64,000 bases of DNA, taken from positions 1,687 through 65,686 of the forward strand of contig NZ_LMEY01000023.1 of the NCBI RefSeq assembly GCF_001426665.1, written 5' to 3'. Shown in pieces: positions 52,536 to 62,648 of this stretch; the stretch's first letter is position 1, and the number at the start of each line of letters is the position of its first letter. Under the pieces are notes generated by a model. It was given only the letters and a program-made list of their open reading frames with translations. It had not been told where the DNA came from and ran no database searches. The translations under genes were made by a program, and so were the position numbers. The stretch comes from Rhizobium sp. Root1334 (GTDB lineage Bacteria; Pseudomonadota; Alphaproteobacteria; Rhizobiales; Rhizobiaceae).

Positions 52536-53849
52536 TTACTTGGCCCGGCCGCGATAAACGGTATCCAGCCAGACGGCCATGACCAGCACGATGCCGATGA
52601 CGATGCTTTGCAGTGGCGTATCGATGCGCAACAACACCATGCCGGACTGCAGGGATTGCATGACGATCGCACCGAGAACTGCGCCTGAGATCGTGCCCAT
52701 GCCGCCGGCAAGCGACGTACCGCCGATGACTGCAGCAGCGATCGTATAGAGTTCGTCGAGCGTGCCTTGCGCATTGGTTGCTGCGTTCAGGCGGGCCGTC
52801 GAAATGGCGGCTGCGATGGCGCAGAGTGCGCCCATCAGCGCGAAGATGCGCACCGTCACCCAGCGGGTCTTGATGCCCGCGAGTTCGGCTGCTTCAGGGT
52901 TGCCGCCGATCGCAAAGACATAGCGGCCAAAGCGGGTGCGGGTGGTAAGAAAGCTCATGGCGATGGCGATGCCGACGGCCATCAGCACCGGGATGGCGAT
53001 ACCGAGCGGGATCTGCAAGCCGCCTTCAGGCCAGGGGATGTTGTTGGCCTCGGCATATTTCTTGGCGAGATTGACCGGCATGTAATAGCTGTTCAGCACC
53101 CAGACGGCGGCCAGCACCATGACGCAACCGACCGTGGAGAGGAAATACTCCGCCCACATCGGCCGCAACGGAAAGCCGAAGCGCTTGCGCTGCTTGCGCG
53201 AGTTGATGATCGAGGCGACGATGATGACGCAGGCGATGACGCCGACGACCCAGCTGGCCGTGGCACCGATCGACCCCTCCGCGCCGCCGCCCATCAGGCG
53301 GAAGGTCGAATCCATCGGCGCAACGGTGGCGCCGGAGATGACGAGGAAGGCCGCAGCCCGCCAGATCAGCAGGCCGCCCAGCGTGACGATGAAAGCGGGA
53401 ACGTTGAGAAAGGCGATGATGATGCCCTGGAAGGCGCCGATGGCAGTTCCAAGCGCGATGCCGACTGTCAACGCTATGATCCAGGTGGCCGGGTGGTCGA
53501 AACCAATCAGCGGCGGCAGGATCTTGGCTTGGGTGATCGCCATGATCATGCCGACGAAGCCGAGGATCGAGCCGACCGACAGGTCGATATTGCGGGTGAC
53601 GATGACGAGCACCATGCCGGTTGCCATGACCGAGACCGATGCAGCCTGGACCGTCAGGTTCCACAGGTTGCGTGGCGTCAGGAAAAGCCCGTCGGTAAAA
53701 AATTGAAAGCCGAGCCAGATGCACATCAGCGCTGCGATCATTCCCAGAAGCCGGGTGTCGATCTCGGTCGCCTGCAGGAAGCGCTGCAAGGCGTTCCCCT
53801 GTGTCTGGCGCACGCTGCTGGAAGGCGTGGCAATGGTGGTGTTTGCCAT
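52536..53849 (-). CDS. xylH: Xylose-type ABC transporter permease
   Basis: Permease of 437 residues with about ten to twelve membrane helices. Long XylH-type length is due to an insertion with SSYYMPVNLAKKY-like (NSYYMPVNLAKKYAEANN) residues in the centre. Family motifs are MVLVIVTRNIDLSVGSILGF, VPAFIVTLGGLLIWRAAAFL and GRYVFAIGGNPEAAELAGIK. It pairs with the short XylG. Gene order binding protein, permease, ATPase is that of xylFHG. Confidence 0.9.
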   Translation of the reverse strand: MANTTIATPSSSVRQTQGNALQRFLQATEIDTRLLGMIAALMCIWLGFQFFTDGLFLTPRNLWNLTVQAASVSVMATGMVLVIVTRNIDLSVGSILGFVGMIMAITQAKILPPLIGFDHPATWIIALTVGIALGTAIGAFQGIIIAFLNVPAFIVTLGGLLIWRAAAFLVISGATVAPMDSTFRLMGGGAEGSIGATASWVVGVIACVIIVASIINSRKQRKRFGFPLRPMWAEYFLSTVGCVMVLAAVWVLNSYYMPVNLAKKYAEANNIPWPEGGLQIPLGIAIPVLMAVGIAIAMSFLTTRTRFGRYVFAIGGNPEAAELAGIKTRWVTVRIFALMGALCAIAAAISTARLNAATNAQGTLDELYTIAAAVIGGTSLAGGMGTISGAVLGAIVMQSLQSGMVLLRIDTPLQSIVIGIVLVMAVWLDTVYRGRAK

Positions 53850-53964
53850 TTCCTGATTACTCCCCCTTTATTCTTGTCTAAAGTACCGTACATCGGAGAA
53901 GCGCCGCAACGTGATCGCTGCGGCGCTGGTAACGGGACTTTATCTGCCCATGTTCAGGATCGGA

Positions 53965-55005
53965 TCAGTTGCAGACTGCAACGGTTCCGGCCTTGACGCC
54001 CTGGCAGGTTTCTTCCTTGGAAATCCAGCCGGCGTCGATGACGACGTTCAGATTGTCCTTGGTGATCGGCTGCGGTGCGATGAAGAACGACTGCATTTCG
54101 ACGCCCTTCGGTCCGCCGGCAAACTTGACAGTGCCGGGGATCGCATCCATGGCGGTGCCGCTGGCAAGCGCCACAGCGATTTCGCCGGCCTTCTTGCCGA
54201 GTTCGCGGCTATCTTTCCAGACGGATACGGTCTGGGTGCCAAGTGCGACGCGGTTCAAGGCGGCCTTGTCGCCGTCCTGGCCTGAAACCGGAACAGAACC
54301 TGCCAGGCCCTGGGCTTCGAGCGCTGCGACAACGCCGCCGGCCATGCCGTCGTTCGAGGAGACGACACCGTCAACCTTGTTGTCGTTGGCGGTCAGGAAC
54401 TGCTCCATGTTCTTCTGCGCAACTTCCGGCTTCCAGCCGTCCGTATAGGCTTCGCCGACATTCTTGATCTTGCCGGCGTCCATGGCGGCCTTCAGCACTT
54501 CCAACTGCCCGGAGAACAGGAAGTCAGCGTTCGGGTCCGTTGATGCGCCCTTGATGAAAACGTAGTTGCCTTCCGGCTTGACCTTGAACACTTCGGCAGC
54601 CTGCATGCGGCCGACTTCCTTGTTGTCGAAGGTGATGTAGTAGGCAGCCGGATTTTCGATCAGGCGGTCGTAGCCGACGACCGGAATACCTTCAGCGGCG
54701 GCCTTTTCGATGGCCGGGCCGATGGCTTCCGAATCCTGCGCCAGAACGATGATGGCGTTGGCGCCCTGTGCGATTAGCGACTCGATGTCGGTCAATTGCT
54801 TGGCGGCGGATGCCTGGGCGTCAGCGGAAATGTACTTGTCGCCGGAGGCTTCGAGGGCTGCCTTGATGGCGGCTTCGTCGGTCTTCCAGCGTTCTTCCTG
54901 GAAGTTCGACCAGGAAACGCCAACGACCAGATCCTTGGCCATGGCTGCAGTGTGCAGAGATACGATGATGGCAGCGCCTGCCATCAGTGTCAAAACTGAT
55001 TTCAT
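53965..55005 (-). CDS. xylF: Xylose-type ABC transporter substrate-binding protein
   Basis: Periplasmic binding protein of 346 residues, ribose-binding superfamily. Signal peptide [17 protein letters not shown] (cleavage near 22). The mature part has [45 protein letters not shown] and [14 protein letters not shown], closely following XylF. ATG 55005 has GGGAGG upstream. A hairpin (GCGCCGCA/TGCGGCGC, 53901-53926) lies between it and xylH and could lower downstream expression. A palindromic operator is about 95 bp upstream, shared with the divergent ROK gene. Confidence 0.9.
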   Translation of the reverse strand: MKSVLTLMAGAAIIVSLHTAAMAKDLVVGVSWSNFQEERWKTDEAAIKAALEASGDKYISADAQASAAKQLTDIESLIAQGANAIIVLAQDSEAIGPAIEKAAAEGIPVVGYDRLIENPAAYYITFDNKEVGRMQAAEVFKVKPEGNYVFIKGASTDPNADFLFSGQLEVLKAAMDAGKIKNVGEAYTDGWKPEVAQKNMEQFLTANDNKVDGVVSSNDGMAGGVVAALEAQGLAGSVPVSGQDGDKAALNRVALGTQTVSVWKDSRELGKKAGEIAVALASGTAMDAIPGTVKFAGGPKGVEMQSFFIAPQPITKDNLNVVIDAGWISKEETCQGVKAGTVAVCN

Positions 55006-55097
55006 GAAGTCCTCCCAAGTGACCGCTGGCCGTCCGCGCGAACCTCCCGCACGGCCCCCGGCCAGCAAATTTGCCTGTCGCCAGCTCCAAAAGAGTT

Positions 55098-55118
55098 TTT
55101 TCTCGACAGTCGAGAAAA
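55098..55118. promoter_or_regulatory. ROK/XylR-type operator between xylF and xylR
   Basis: Perfect palindrome with 10-bp arms, TTTTCTCGAC (55098-55107) and GTCGAGAAAA (55109-55118), around one A. It lies between divergent xylF and the ROK regulator gene and is the obvious binding site for control of both. Confidence 0.78.
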
Positions 55119-55235
55119 TAGATGTCAGAGTTTTTCGGGGCTGTCAACAATGCTTTGAACAAGGCCGTTTGACATCGGGCAGATGCTTTGGGAGGAGCAT
55201 GTGTTTGTGGGATTCGTGAGCAACAGGGATGCGCA

Positions 55236-56471
55236 ATGCTGAGTAAATCGAGCACCGAACTGGTGCGTCAGCAAAACAGCGCGCTCGTGCTTGCAACGCT
55301 GCGGCGTCTGGGGCCGCTCTCCCATACCGACATATCCGAACATACGGGGCTGGCCTCTGCAACCGTTTCTGCGATCACCGCCGAACTGGAGCGGGCAGGG
55401 GTCATTGAGAAGGCGGAACAGCAGGCGCCTTCGGGACGCGGCCGGCCGCGGGTGCTGTTTGCGCAGCGCCGCGACAGCGGCTTTCTGATTGCCGTGCGAA
55501 TCTCCTCGGATGTCGTGCAATATTCGCTGGTCGATTATTCCGGGCGGCTGATCGACCGTTTCGAGGAGCTGCGCAATCACAAGGCCGTGGGCACGCAATC
55601 TTTTGCCGAGGGGTTCCTCGATGCGCTGGCCCGCCTTATTCACCGGTCGCAACTGGACAAGGCGCAGATCCTTGCCGTCTCGATCAGCAGCAAGGGCACG
55701 GTCGATGCGGATGGCAAGCGGCTGTTGTGGTCGCCGGTCTTTGGTGGCGAGCAGATCGATTTCGTATCGTTGCTGCAGCCGGACTGGCGCGCCAAGGTCA
55801 CCCTGAACAACGAGACGCTTCTGGTGGCGCAGGCCTTGGGAATGAAGGCGGATGCGAGCGAGGCCGGGTCTTTTCGCGTGCTTGCCGCCTTGTCGCTTGG
55901 CCACAGCATCGGGCTTGGCGTTGCCCGCAAGGATAGGTTTGGCGAGCTGGAGGTGACGGCACCCAATTTCGGCCATATGCTGCATGCCACCAATGGCTGC
56001 CTGTGCCGTTGCGGCTCCTTCGGCTGCATCGAGGCGTCGGCGGGGTTCTATGGGATTTTGCGTACAGCCTTTGAAGTGCCGCCCGATACGATCCCGGCCA
56101 AGTTCGTGCCTCTGGCGGAAATGGACAAAATCGCCGCAAGCGCGCGCCAGGGAAACCGCATGGCGGGTTATGCTTTCCGGCAGGCCGGCATTGCGCTCGG
56201 CAATGGTCTGTCCCGGCTGCTCAGCCTCTACGACCGCATGCCGATCCACATCACCGGGCCGGGAACGCGTTACTTCGATCTTCTGCAGCGTGGCATCGAC
56301 GAGGGGCTTGAGCAGTCGCATGAGGTTCGGCTGCAGGGCAAACCGGAAATTTCGGTGATCTTCGATGAGCAGCGGCTGGTTTTCGATGGGCATCTGGATC
56401 GGGCCTTGACCGACATGGATCACGATATCGCCGCCTTCAGGCCGCTGCCGTCGTCGATAGAGCAGTCTTGA
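55236..56471 (+). CDS. xylR: ROK family transcriptional regulator (XylR-like)
   Basis: Regulator of 411 residues. The N-terminal winged HTH is LGPLSHTDISEHTGLASATV then SAITAELERAGVIEKAE, and the ROK sugar-binding domain contains the zinc motif CLCRCGSFGCIEA and a GHM-type NFGHMLH. It would repress xylFHG and itself through the TTTTCTCGAC palindrome, released by xylose or a related sugar. ATG 55236 fits the HTH position; ATGs further upstream lie in the operator region. Divergent from xylF. Confidence 0.87.
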   Translation: MLSKSSTELVRQQNSALVLATLRRLGPLSHTDISEHTGLASATVSAITAELERAGVIEKAEQQAPSGRGRPRVLFAQRRDSGFLIAVRISSDVVQYSLVDYSGRLIDRFEELRNHKAVGTQSFAEGFLDALARLIHRSQLDKAQILAVSISSKGTVDADGKRLLWSPVFGGEQIDFVSLLQPDWRAKVTLNNETLLVAQALGMKADASEAGSFRVLAALSLGHSIGLGVARKDRFGELEVTAPNFGHMLHATNGCLCRCGSFGCIEASAGFYGILRTAFEVPPDTIPAKFVPLAEMDKIAASARQGNRMAGYAFRQAGIALGNGLSRLLSLYDRMPIHITGPGTRYFDLLQRGIDEGLEQSHEVRLQGKPEISVIFDEQRLVFDGHLDRALTDMDHDIAAFRPLPSSIEQS

Positions 56472-56480
56472 TACAAGAAT

Positions 56481-56503
56481 GGCCGGGCGAACCCGGCCTT
56501 TCT
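56481..56503 (+). terminator. Rho-independent terminator after xylR
   Basis: GGCCGGG (56481-56487), loop CGAA, CCCGGCC (56492-56498), then TTTCT. It is short and strong, between the convergent xylR and inositol dehydrogenase genes, and may serve both. Confidence 0.75.
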
Positions 56504-56519
56504 GACTTCGGTTTATCGA

Positions 56520-57521
56520 TCAGGCGCCGACGCGGATCTGACGCTTTTCCGTGACCGACTTGACGGCAGCGTCGGCCAAGGCCAAAGCTGCGAGACCGTC
56601 AGCACCGGAAGGCGTGATCTTCGTGCCCTTTTCGATCGCCGAGATGAAGCCGGCGATTTCGTTGGCATAGGCTTCGGTGTAGCGCGTCATGAAGAAATCA
56701 TGCAGCGGCGGGCGGGTATAGCCGTCGCCGTTGGCGATCTCGATCGAGACGGCGCGCTGATTTTCGGCAGAGACGACGCCCTTCGAGCCGTGCACTTCGA
56801 TGCGCTGGTCGTAGCCATAGGTGGCGCGGCGCGAGTTGGAGATGATCGCCTGCTTGCCGGATGCGGTTTCAAGAATGACCGAAACGCTGTCATAATCGCC
56901 GGCCTTGCCGATTTCCGGATCGACGAGCACGGCCGCATGGGCGGTGACGGCGACCGGCTCTTCGCCGAGCAGGAAGCGGGCCATGTCGAAATCATGGATG
57001 GTCATGTCGCGGAAGATGCCGCCGGAACGCTTGATGTAATCGACCGGCGGGGCGCCGGGATCACGCGAAATGATCGTCACCATTTCGACGTCGCCGATCT
57101 TGCCGTCGTCGATCGCCTTGCGCACGGCCATGAAGTGCGGATCGAAGCGGCGGTTGAAGCCGACCATCAGCTTGCCCTTGGTCTCTTCGACAACTTTCAT
57201 GCATTCACGCACCCGGCCGACGTCAAGATCGATCGGCTTTTCGCAGAAGATCGCCTTGCCGGCACGGGCGAAACGCTCGATCAGGTCGGCATGGGTGTCT
57301 GTCGGGGTGCAGATGACGACGGCATCGATATCCGCCGATTTTTCGATTTCCTCGATCGTGCGGACCGCGCAGCCATACTGCTTGGCGATCGCGTTGGCGG
57401 CCTCGGGAAAGGCATCGGCAACAGCGATCAGGACGGCGTCCGGATTGCCGCTGACGGCTTTAGCGTGGACCTTGCCGATACGGCCGGCACCGAGAAGACC
57501 AAATCTGACGGTCATGTTCAT
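56520..57521 (-). CDS. iolG: Inositol 2-dehydrogenase
   Basis: Gfo/Idh/MocA oxidoreductase of 333 residues. Rossmann motif GLLGAGRIGKVHAKAV, catalytic Lys in IFCEKPIDLDVGRV, and the D-x3-H active pair in GGIFRDMTIHDFDMARFL, all as in IolG (IdhA), which oxidises myo-inositol to scyllo-inosose with NAD. ATG 57521 or ATG 57515 may be used. No other inositol catabolic genes are next to it; idhA is also unlinked to iolCDEB in Sinorhizobium. A related sugar dehydrogenase is the alternative. Confidence 0.85.
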   Translation of the reverse strand: MNMTVRFGLLGAGRIGKVHAKAVSGNPDAVLIAVADAFPEAANAIAKQYGCAVRTIEEIEKSADIDAVVICTPTDTHADLIERFARAGKAIFCEKPIDLDVGRVRECMKVVEETKGKLMVGFNRRFDPHFMAVRKAIDDGKIGDVEMVTIISRDPGAPPVDYIKRSGGIFRDMTIHDFDMARFLLGEEPVAVTAHAAVLVDPEIGKAGDYDSVSVILETASGKQAIISNSRRATYGYDQRIEVHGSKGVVSAENQRAVSIEIANGDGYTRPPLHDFFMTRYTEAYANEIAGFISAIEKGTKITPSGADGLAALALADAAVKSVTEKRQIRVGA

Positions 57522-57900
57522 CTCTTTTTGACGAGCGGCAAAGCGCCGCGAAGGGACGGGGTGATGACGCTCACTCCGGACAGGCGTTGCGGAAGACAGG
57601 TCCGCGCTGATGCTTTCAAGGTTGTTTCAGGCGTCGGCCGGCCCTGTATTGCGGGCAGGGGCAATCTCTCTCCCTGTTCTTTTCCACTCCGGCGCGCATA
57701 CCGTATATCTCCTCCGGCACGAGCGAAAATCAGAATGAAAACGTAACGAACATTATTTTCGGAATTTTTATTCCATTTACGCCGTCGCCGTCAAGCTGTT
57801 AAACCGTCCGGCCCCTTGCGGCAAATGTCCTTTTGGCCATAAAGCTGTGACGTTGTGATGTAAGGCCTTCAAGGCCGGAAAATTTCCAAGGACAGTTTGC
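57522..57900. other. Intergenic region between iolG and the DUF3329 gene
   Basis: About 380 bp between divergent genes with no supported ORF. It turns AT-rich near 57735-57785 and should contain both promoters. No operator was recognised. Confidence 0.35.
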
Positions 57901-58128
57901 ATGATGAAGTTCATCGATCCGGATCACCCGTTCTACAAGCCGCTTTGGGTCCGGCTGTTGATCGTGGCGCTCTGCTGTGTCTGGACGGCTGTCGAGTTCT
58001 GGAACGGTGCGAATACCTGGGGGATGATCTTTCTTGCTGTATCTGCCTATACGGCCTGCGTGTTGATCATCTTTTTCAAGCCGAAGGCCGAGGTTGCCGA
58101 AGAGGCCAAGACCGACGACCCGGCCTGA
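57901..58128 (+). CDS. DUF3329-like small membrane protein
   Basis: Protein of 75 residues. FIDPDHPFYKPLWVRLLIVA at the N-terminus is the typical beginning of short DUF3329-like rhizobial proteins; two hydrophobic helices follow (LLIVALCCVWTAVEFW and MIFLAVSAYTACVLIIFF), and the tail is acidic. ATG 57901 or 57904. Function unknown. It is convergent with the J-domain gene, stops 3 bp apart. Confidence 0.68.
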   Translation: MMKFIDPDHPFYKPLWVRLLIVALCCVWTAVEFWNGANTWGMIFLAVSAYTACVLIIFFKPKAEVAEEAKTDDPA

Positions 58129-58131
58129 TCA

Positions 58132-58599
58132 TCACCGCCGCTGCATCAACCGTAACCGCCGTTGCGCCTCGTCGATCAGCATGTTGGCGATCTTCATCCG
58201 GATCGTCGCGTTGGAGCGAAAGTCCGGGTGGTGCCGGTCAGGATGATTTTCGGCTGCAAAGCGCCGGCGCTTGTCGGTGAGTGTCTGCGGCGTTTCCATC
58301 TCGGTCAGCGCCAGGTCGGCGGCGATCTGCTCCGGGCGGATCCGGCCCAGATGGTCCGGCATGACGGGCTTGGGTACCGGTTTGGCAGGCGCCAGCATCT
58401 CGTCGCTGGCCGTGTCGAAATAGGCGCGCTGAACTGCGCCGCTATCTGCCATCCCGGATGCGGCAAGATTGCCGACGAAGCCGCCGTTGAGGCCGCGGAT
58501 ACTGGTATGCGCTGGCTGCTCGTCCTCAGCAGGCCCTTCCGCGTCTTCTTCCGTTTTCAGCCGTTCCAGAACGGACTGGAACACCGACATTCCGAACAT
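58132..58599 (-). CDS. J-domain-like protein
   Basis: Protein of 155 residues with a C-terminal J-domain-like segment: DKRRRFAAENHPDRHHPDFR contains the HPD tripeptide, followed by MKIANMLIDEAQRRL. The helix before HPD (ALTEMETPQTLTDKRRRFA) fits. The N-terminal half is low-complexity and acidic. Possibly a DnaK co-chaperone with a dedicated client. An ATG at 58590 (MSVFQ) is an alternative start. It reads in the same direction as gbpR. Confidence 0.65.
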   Translation of the reverse strand: MFGMSVFQSVLERLKTEEDAEGPAEDEQPAHTSIRGLNGGFVGNLAASGMADSGAVQRAYFDTASDEMLAPAKPVPKPVMPDHLGRIRPEQIAADLALTEMETPQTLTDKRRRFAAENHPDRHHPDFRSNATIRMKIANMLIDEAQRRLRLMQRR

Positions 58600-58652
58600 G
58601 CGCGTCTTCCCGTTTTGCCGCCTTAGAGCATGGCAAGGTTTTGCGGGCCTGA

Positions 58653-59630
58653 TCAGGCGGAACTTTGCTTGAGGATCAGATCATAAAGAAGCTTGGCGCT
58701 TGGCGGCAGGGCGCGACCGCGAGCGGTGATCAGGCTGTACGGCCTGATCTTGATGTCGAAATCGGTGGGCAGGACGCGAATTTCGCCTGCCTGGCTGCCG
58801 CTCCCGGCGATCAGCGTTGCCACGTCACGGGCGACGGGAGCGACGGCATTGGTGTGGCGGACGATGGAGACCGTGAGGATCGTCGATGAGGTGTTGATGA
58901 TGGTTGAGGGCAGGGGCGTGCCGGCCGACAGGAAGCTGTCTTCAACGGCGCGCCGCAGTAGCGTTCCGGACGGCTGGAAAACCCAGTCGTAACCGGGTAG
59001 ATCAGACGAGCTGATGATGCTCTTGTCGAGCAGCGGATGACCCGCACGGACAATCAGGCAGACGTCTTCCTCGCCGAGTTCGATCAGATTGAACTGCCGC
59101 GGATCCATGTCGTCCGGTATCCGGCCGATGACGAAGTCGTGCCGCGCGGCCAACAGTTCGCGCACGAGCACATTGCTGTTTTCGATCTGGATGTTGATTT
59201 CGATACCGGGATAGGCGGTCGAAACCTGGCGGATAGCGGGAACGGCGAGATTGAGGGCCGGGCCGGTGACAGAACCGAGCGACACCGAGCCGCCGCTGCC
59301 CGTTTTCAGTTCGTTGATCTCGCGGGTCGTTTCCCGCAGTTCCAGGAAGATCGTGCGGGCACGCCGCGCCAGCGCCCGGCCATACTGTGTCAGCTCGACG
59401 CCGCGGGCGACGCGGGCGCAGAGCGGCGCCTTGAGAATGGTCTCGATCTCACCCAGCATGCGCGATGCGGCTGGCTGTGAAATGCTCAGGGAATCGGCCG
59501 CTGCACTGATCTGCCCGTGCTCCTCAATGGCCAAAATCAGCTGAAGATGACTCATTTTTAAGCCTAAGCGAAAAATTCCGCGCTCCGAATAATCGACAGC
59601 TGTGGATGAGTGCGGCGCTGAATCGTCCAT
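58653..59630 (-). CDS. gbpR: LysR family regulator of chvE, GbpR-like
   Basis: LysR regulator of 325 residues. The HTH is about 26-85 (MSHLQLILAIEEHGQISAAA then SLSISQPAASRMLGEIETIL) and the effector domain covers 110-310. The N-terminus is longer than usual; ATG 59555 (MSHLQL) is an alternative start giving 300 residues. GbpR controls the sugar-binding protein gene chvE in Agrobacterium in response to monosaccharides and is divergent from it, exactly as here (296-bp gap). Confidence 0.85.
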   Translation of the reverse strand: MDDSAPHSSTAVDYSERGIFRLGLKMSHLQLILAIEEHGQISAAADSLSISQPAASRMLGEIETILKAPLCARVARGVELTQYGRALARRARTIFLELRETTREINELKTGSGGSVSLGSVTGPALNLAVPAIRQVSTAYPGIEINIQIENSNVLVRELLAARHDFVIGRIPDDMDPRQFNLIELGEEDVCLIVRAGHPLLDKSIISSSDLPGYDWVFQPSGTLLRRAVEDSFLSAGTPLPSTIINTSSTILTVSIVRHTNAVAPVARDVATLIAGSGSQAGEIRVLPTDFDIKIRPYSLITARGRALPPSAKLLYDLILKQSSA

Positions 59631-59926
59631 ATTTTACCCACCTTCCGAGAAAAATGCCTTCGCATATGCAAAAAATCACACTGTTCCGCCACATTATACC
59701 AAAATTGCTATATGGATACACATATATTGCATTTGACAGTTATGATGTTTGATTCCAGTTTGCAGCCATGTGCGCCAGCGTGCTCGGGAGCGTGTAAGGC
59801 CTGGGAGGGCTTTCTTTCACCCCTTAAACCTCCGCCAAGAGATTTTCTGATCTCTCGGCTACGCGACGCGCTGCACATATCAAGGCCGGCTGATCGCCGC
59901 CTGGATCAACACTCAGGGAGAGATAC
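59631..59926. other. gbpR-chvE divergent control region
   Basis: 296 bp with no supported gene, AT-rich around 59660-59750. TTGACA at 59733-59738 is a candidate -35 for chvE, but no good -10 follows at normal spacing. LysR-type T-N11-A sites are expected; none stands out enough to assign. Confidence 0.4.
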
Positions 59927-60994
59927 ATGAGATTAGTTACTTCGCTTCTCGCCGCCGCAGCGCTCAGCGTGGCGTCGTTCGTCGTTCCGGCGATCGCCCA
60001 AGACAAGGGCACTGTCGGTATCTCGATGCCGACCAAGACCTCGACCCGCTGGATTTCGGACGGCGAGACCATGGAAAAGCTGTTCAAGGAAGCCGGCTAT
60101 ACCCCGGACCTGCAGTTTGCTGACGACGACATCCCGAACCAGCTGGCCCAGATCGAGAACATGGTCACCAAGGGTGCCAAGGTTCTCATCATCGGCGCCA
60201 TCGACGGCACGACGCTCTCCGACATCCTGGCAAAGGCTCATGAAGCCGGCGTCAAGGTCATCGCTTATGACCGTCTGATCCGCGATTCCGGCAATGTCGA
60301 CTACTACGCAACGTTCGACAACTTCCAGGTCGGCGTTCTGCAGGCAACCACGCTGGTTCAGGGTCTCAAGCTCGACGGCGCGACCGAGCCGAAGAACGTT
60401 GAACTGTTCGGCGGTTCGCCGGACGATAACAACGCCTTCTTCTTCTACGATGGCGCAATGTCGGTTCTGCAGCCGCTGATCGACGCCAAGAAGATCGTCG
60501 TCAAGTCCGGCCAGACAGGCATGGAAAAGGTCGGCACGCTGCGTTGGGACGGTGCTGTTGCACAGGCCCGCATGGAAAACCTGCTTTCCTCGACCTACAC
60601 CGATGCCAAGGTTGACGGCGTTCTGTCGCCTTACGATGGTCTCTCCATCGGCATCATCTCGGCTCTGAAGGGCGTTGGCTACGGTTCCGGCGACATGCCG
60701 ATGCCGATCGTTACCGGTCAGGACGCTGAGCTTCCTTCGGTCAAGTCGATCCTCGCTGGCGAGCAGTATTCCTCGATCTTCAAGGATACCCGCGAGCTTG
60801 CCAAGGTTGCCGTCTCGATGACGGACGCCATCATTGGCGGCAAGGAGCCGGAAATCAACGACACGAAGACCTATGACAATGGCGTCAAGGTCATCCCGTC
60901 CTACCTCCTGAAGCCGGTTGCTGTTGACAAGTCGAACGTCAAGGACGTGCTGGTTGGCGCTGGTTACTACACGGAAGACCAGATCAACAACTGA
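59927..60994 (+). CDS. chvE: Multiple-sugar-binding periplasmic protein ChvE
   Basis: Periplasmic binding protein of 355 residues. Signal peptide [18 protein letters not shown] (cleavage near 25). [20 protein letters not shown] and [20 protein letters not shown], then [12 protein letters not shown] and [20 protein letters not shown] are close to ChvE. It binds arabinose, galactose, glucose and others for GguAB uptake; in Agrobacterium it also presents sugars to VirA during plant infection. Whether this strain carries vir genes cannot be seen. ATG 59927 with GGGAG upstream. Confidence 0.93.
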   Translation: MRLVTSLLAAAALSVASFVVPAIAQDKGTVGISMPTKTSTRWISDGETMEKLFKEAGYTPDLQFADDDIPNQLAQIENMVTKGAKVLIIGAIDGTTLSDILAKAHEAGVKVIAYDRLIRDSGNVDYYATFDNFQVGVLQATTLVQGLKLDGATEPKNVELFGGSPDDNNAFFFYDGAMSVLQPLIDAKKIVVKSGQTGMEKVGTLRWDGAVAQARMENLLSSTYTDAKVDGVLSPYDGLSIGIISALKGVGYGSGDMPMPIVTGQDAELPSVKSILAGEQYSSIFKDTRELAKVAVSMTDAIIGGKEPEINDTKTYDNGVKVIPSYLLKPVAVDKSNVKDVLVGAGYYTEDQINN

Positions 60995-61012
60995 TCCCGT
61001 CTTCTCCATTCC

Positions 61013-61040
61013 GGGCCCGCATCACCTGCGGGCCCTTTTA
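61013..61040 (+). terminator. Terminator/attenuator between chvE and gguA
   Basis: GGGCCCGC (61013-61020), 7-base loop, GCGGGCCC (61028-61035), then TTTTATC. It would reduce read-through so that chvE is made in excess over the membrane subunits. Confidence 0.8.
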
Positions 61041-61112
61041 TCTTGATGAGAGACTTGTATTGTCATTGCGTCTGGCCTCATCATTCACGGACTGCCGCAG
61101 GATTACCTGAAC

Positions 61113-62648
61113 ATGGACAACATCATTCTCGAAATGCGGGGCATCACCAAGACGTTTCCGGGCGTCAAGGCCCTGGACAATGTCAATCTGAAGGTTCACG
61201 AGGGTGAAATTCACGCGCTGGTCGGCGAAAACGGAGCCGGCAAATCAACGCTGATGAAGGTTTTGAGCGGTGTCTATCCCGCTGGAACCTATGACGGCGA
61301 AATCCACTACGATCGCGAAGTTCGCAACTTCTCGACCATCTCGGACAGCGAGCATCTCGGCATCATCATCATTCACCAGGAGCTGGCGCTTGTGCCGCTT
61401 CTGTCGATTGCCGAAAACATCTTCCTTGGCAACGAAATCGCCACCAACGGCGTCATCGACTGGAAGCAGACATTTGCCCGCACGCAAGGCCTTCTTGAAA
61501 AGGTTGGTCTCAAGGAGCCACCGTCGGCCCGGATCACCGATATCGGCGTCGGCAAGCAGCAGCTCGTCGAAATCGCCAAGGCACTTTCCAAGAAGGTCCG
61601 GCTGCTGATCCTCGACGAGCCAACAGCGTCGCTCAATGAAACGGATTCCGATGCGCTCTTGAAGCTGCTGATGGAATTCCGCAAGCAGGGCATGACCTCG
61701 ATCATCATTTCGCACAAGCTGAACGAGATCAAGAAGGTCGCCGACAAGATCACCATCCTGCGCGATGGCGGCACGGTGGAAACACTGAACTGTCACAACG
61801 AAGATATCAGCGAAGACCGCATCATCAAGGGCATGGTCGGCCGCGACATGGAAGACCGCTACCCGCCGCGCGAGCCGAAGATCGGCGAAACGTTGATGGA
61901 AGTGAAAAACTGGAATGTCTTCCATCAGCAGCACCGCGACCGCCAGTTCCTGCATGATATCAATTTCAATGTCCGCGCCGGCGAAGTCGTCGGCATTGCC
62001 GGCCTCATGGGAGCCGGCCGTACCGAAACCGCGATGAGCATTTTCGGAAAGTCCTGGGGTCACAAGATCACCGGCGAAGTGCATATGCATGGCAAGCTTG
62101 TTGATGTCAGCACCATCCCGCGTGCCATCGAAGCCGGCCTTGCCTATGTTACCGAAGACCGCAAACAGCTCGGCCTGGTGCTCAACAACAACATCATGCA
62201 CAACACGACGCTCGCCAATCTGGGCGCTGTCGCAAGCAGCGGCGTGATCGACGATCACATGGAGCGCAAGGTCGCGACCGACTACCGGACGAAACTGCGC
62301 ATCCGCTCCCATTCGATCTATCAGGAGACCGTCAATCTGTCGGGTGGCAACCAGCAGAAGGTCGTTCTATCCAAGTGGTTGTTTACCACGCCTGAAGTGC
62401 TGATCCTCGACGAGCCGACACGCGGCATCGATGTCGGGGCGAAGTATGAAATCTATACCATCATCAATCAGCTTGCCGCAGAAGGGAAGGGTATCCTGAT
62501 GATCTCATCGGAAATGCCCGAACTTCTCGGAACCTGCGACCGCATCTACGTGATGAACGAAGGACGCATCGTCGCCGAGCTTTCGAAAGCAGAAGCAAGC
62601 CAGGAATCCATTATGCGCGCCATCATGCGCTCCGGGGAGAAACACTAA
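61113..62648 (+). CDS. gguA: Sugar ABC transporter ATP-binding protein GguA
   Basis: Double ABC ATPase of 511 residues, RbsA/MglA type. Domain 1 has Walker [10 protein letters not shown] (about 36-44), signature [14 protein letters not shown] and Walker [13 protein letters not shown]; domain 2 has the degenerate [10 protein letters not shown] loop, signature [15 protein letters not shown] and [12 protein letters not shown]. It powers uptake of sugars delivered by ChvE. It is 118 bp after chvE, behind the attenuator, and overlaps gguB by one base. Confidence 0.93.
   Translation: MDNIILEMRGITKTFPGVKALDNVNLKVHEGEIHALVGENGAGKSTLMKVLSGVYPAGTYDGEIHYDREVRNFSTISDSEHLGIIIIHQELALVPLLSIAENIFLGNEIATNGVIDWKQTFARTQGLLEKVGLKEPPSARITDIGVGKQQLVEIAKALSKKVRLLILDEPTASLNETDSDALLKLLMEFRKQGMTSIIISHKLNEIKKVADKITILRDGGTVETLNCHNEDISEDRIIKGMVGRDMEDRYPPREPKIGETLMEVKNWNVFHQQHRDRQFLHDINFNVRAGEVVGIAGLMGAGRTETAMSIFGKSWGHKITGEVHMHGKLVDVSTIPRAIEAGLAYVTEDRKQLGLVLNNNIMHNTTLANLGAVASSGVIDDHMERKVATDYRTKLRIRSHSIYQETVNLSGGNQQKVVLSKWLFTTPEVLILDEPTRGIDVGAKYEIYTIINQLAAEGKGILMISSEMPELLGTCDRIYVMNEGRIVAELSKAEASQESIMRAIMRSGEKH

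Noticed and set aside
59733..59761. Sigma-70 promoter for chvE at TTGACA
   Set aside because: No acceptable -10 at 16-18 bp spacing, so it is noted only as a candidate -35.
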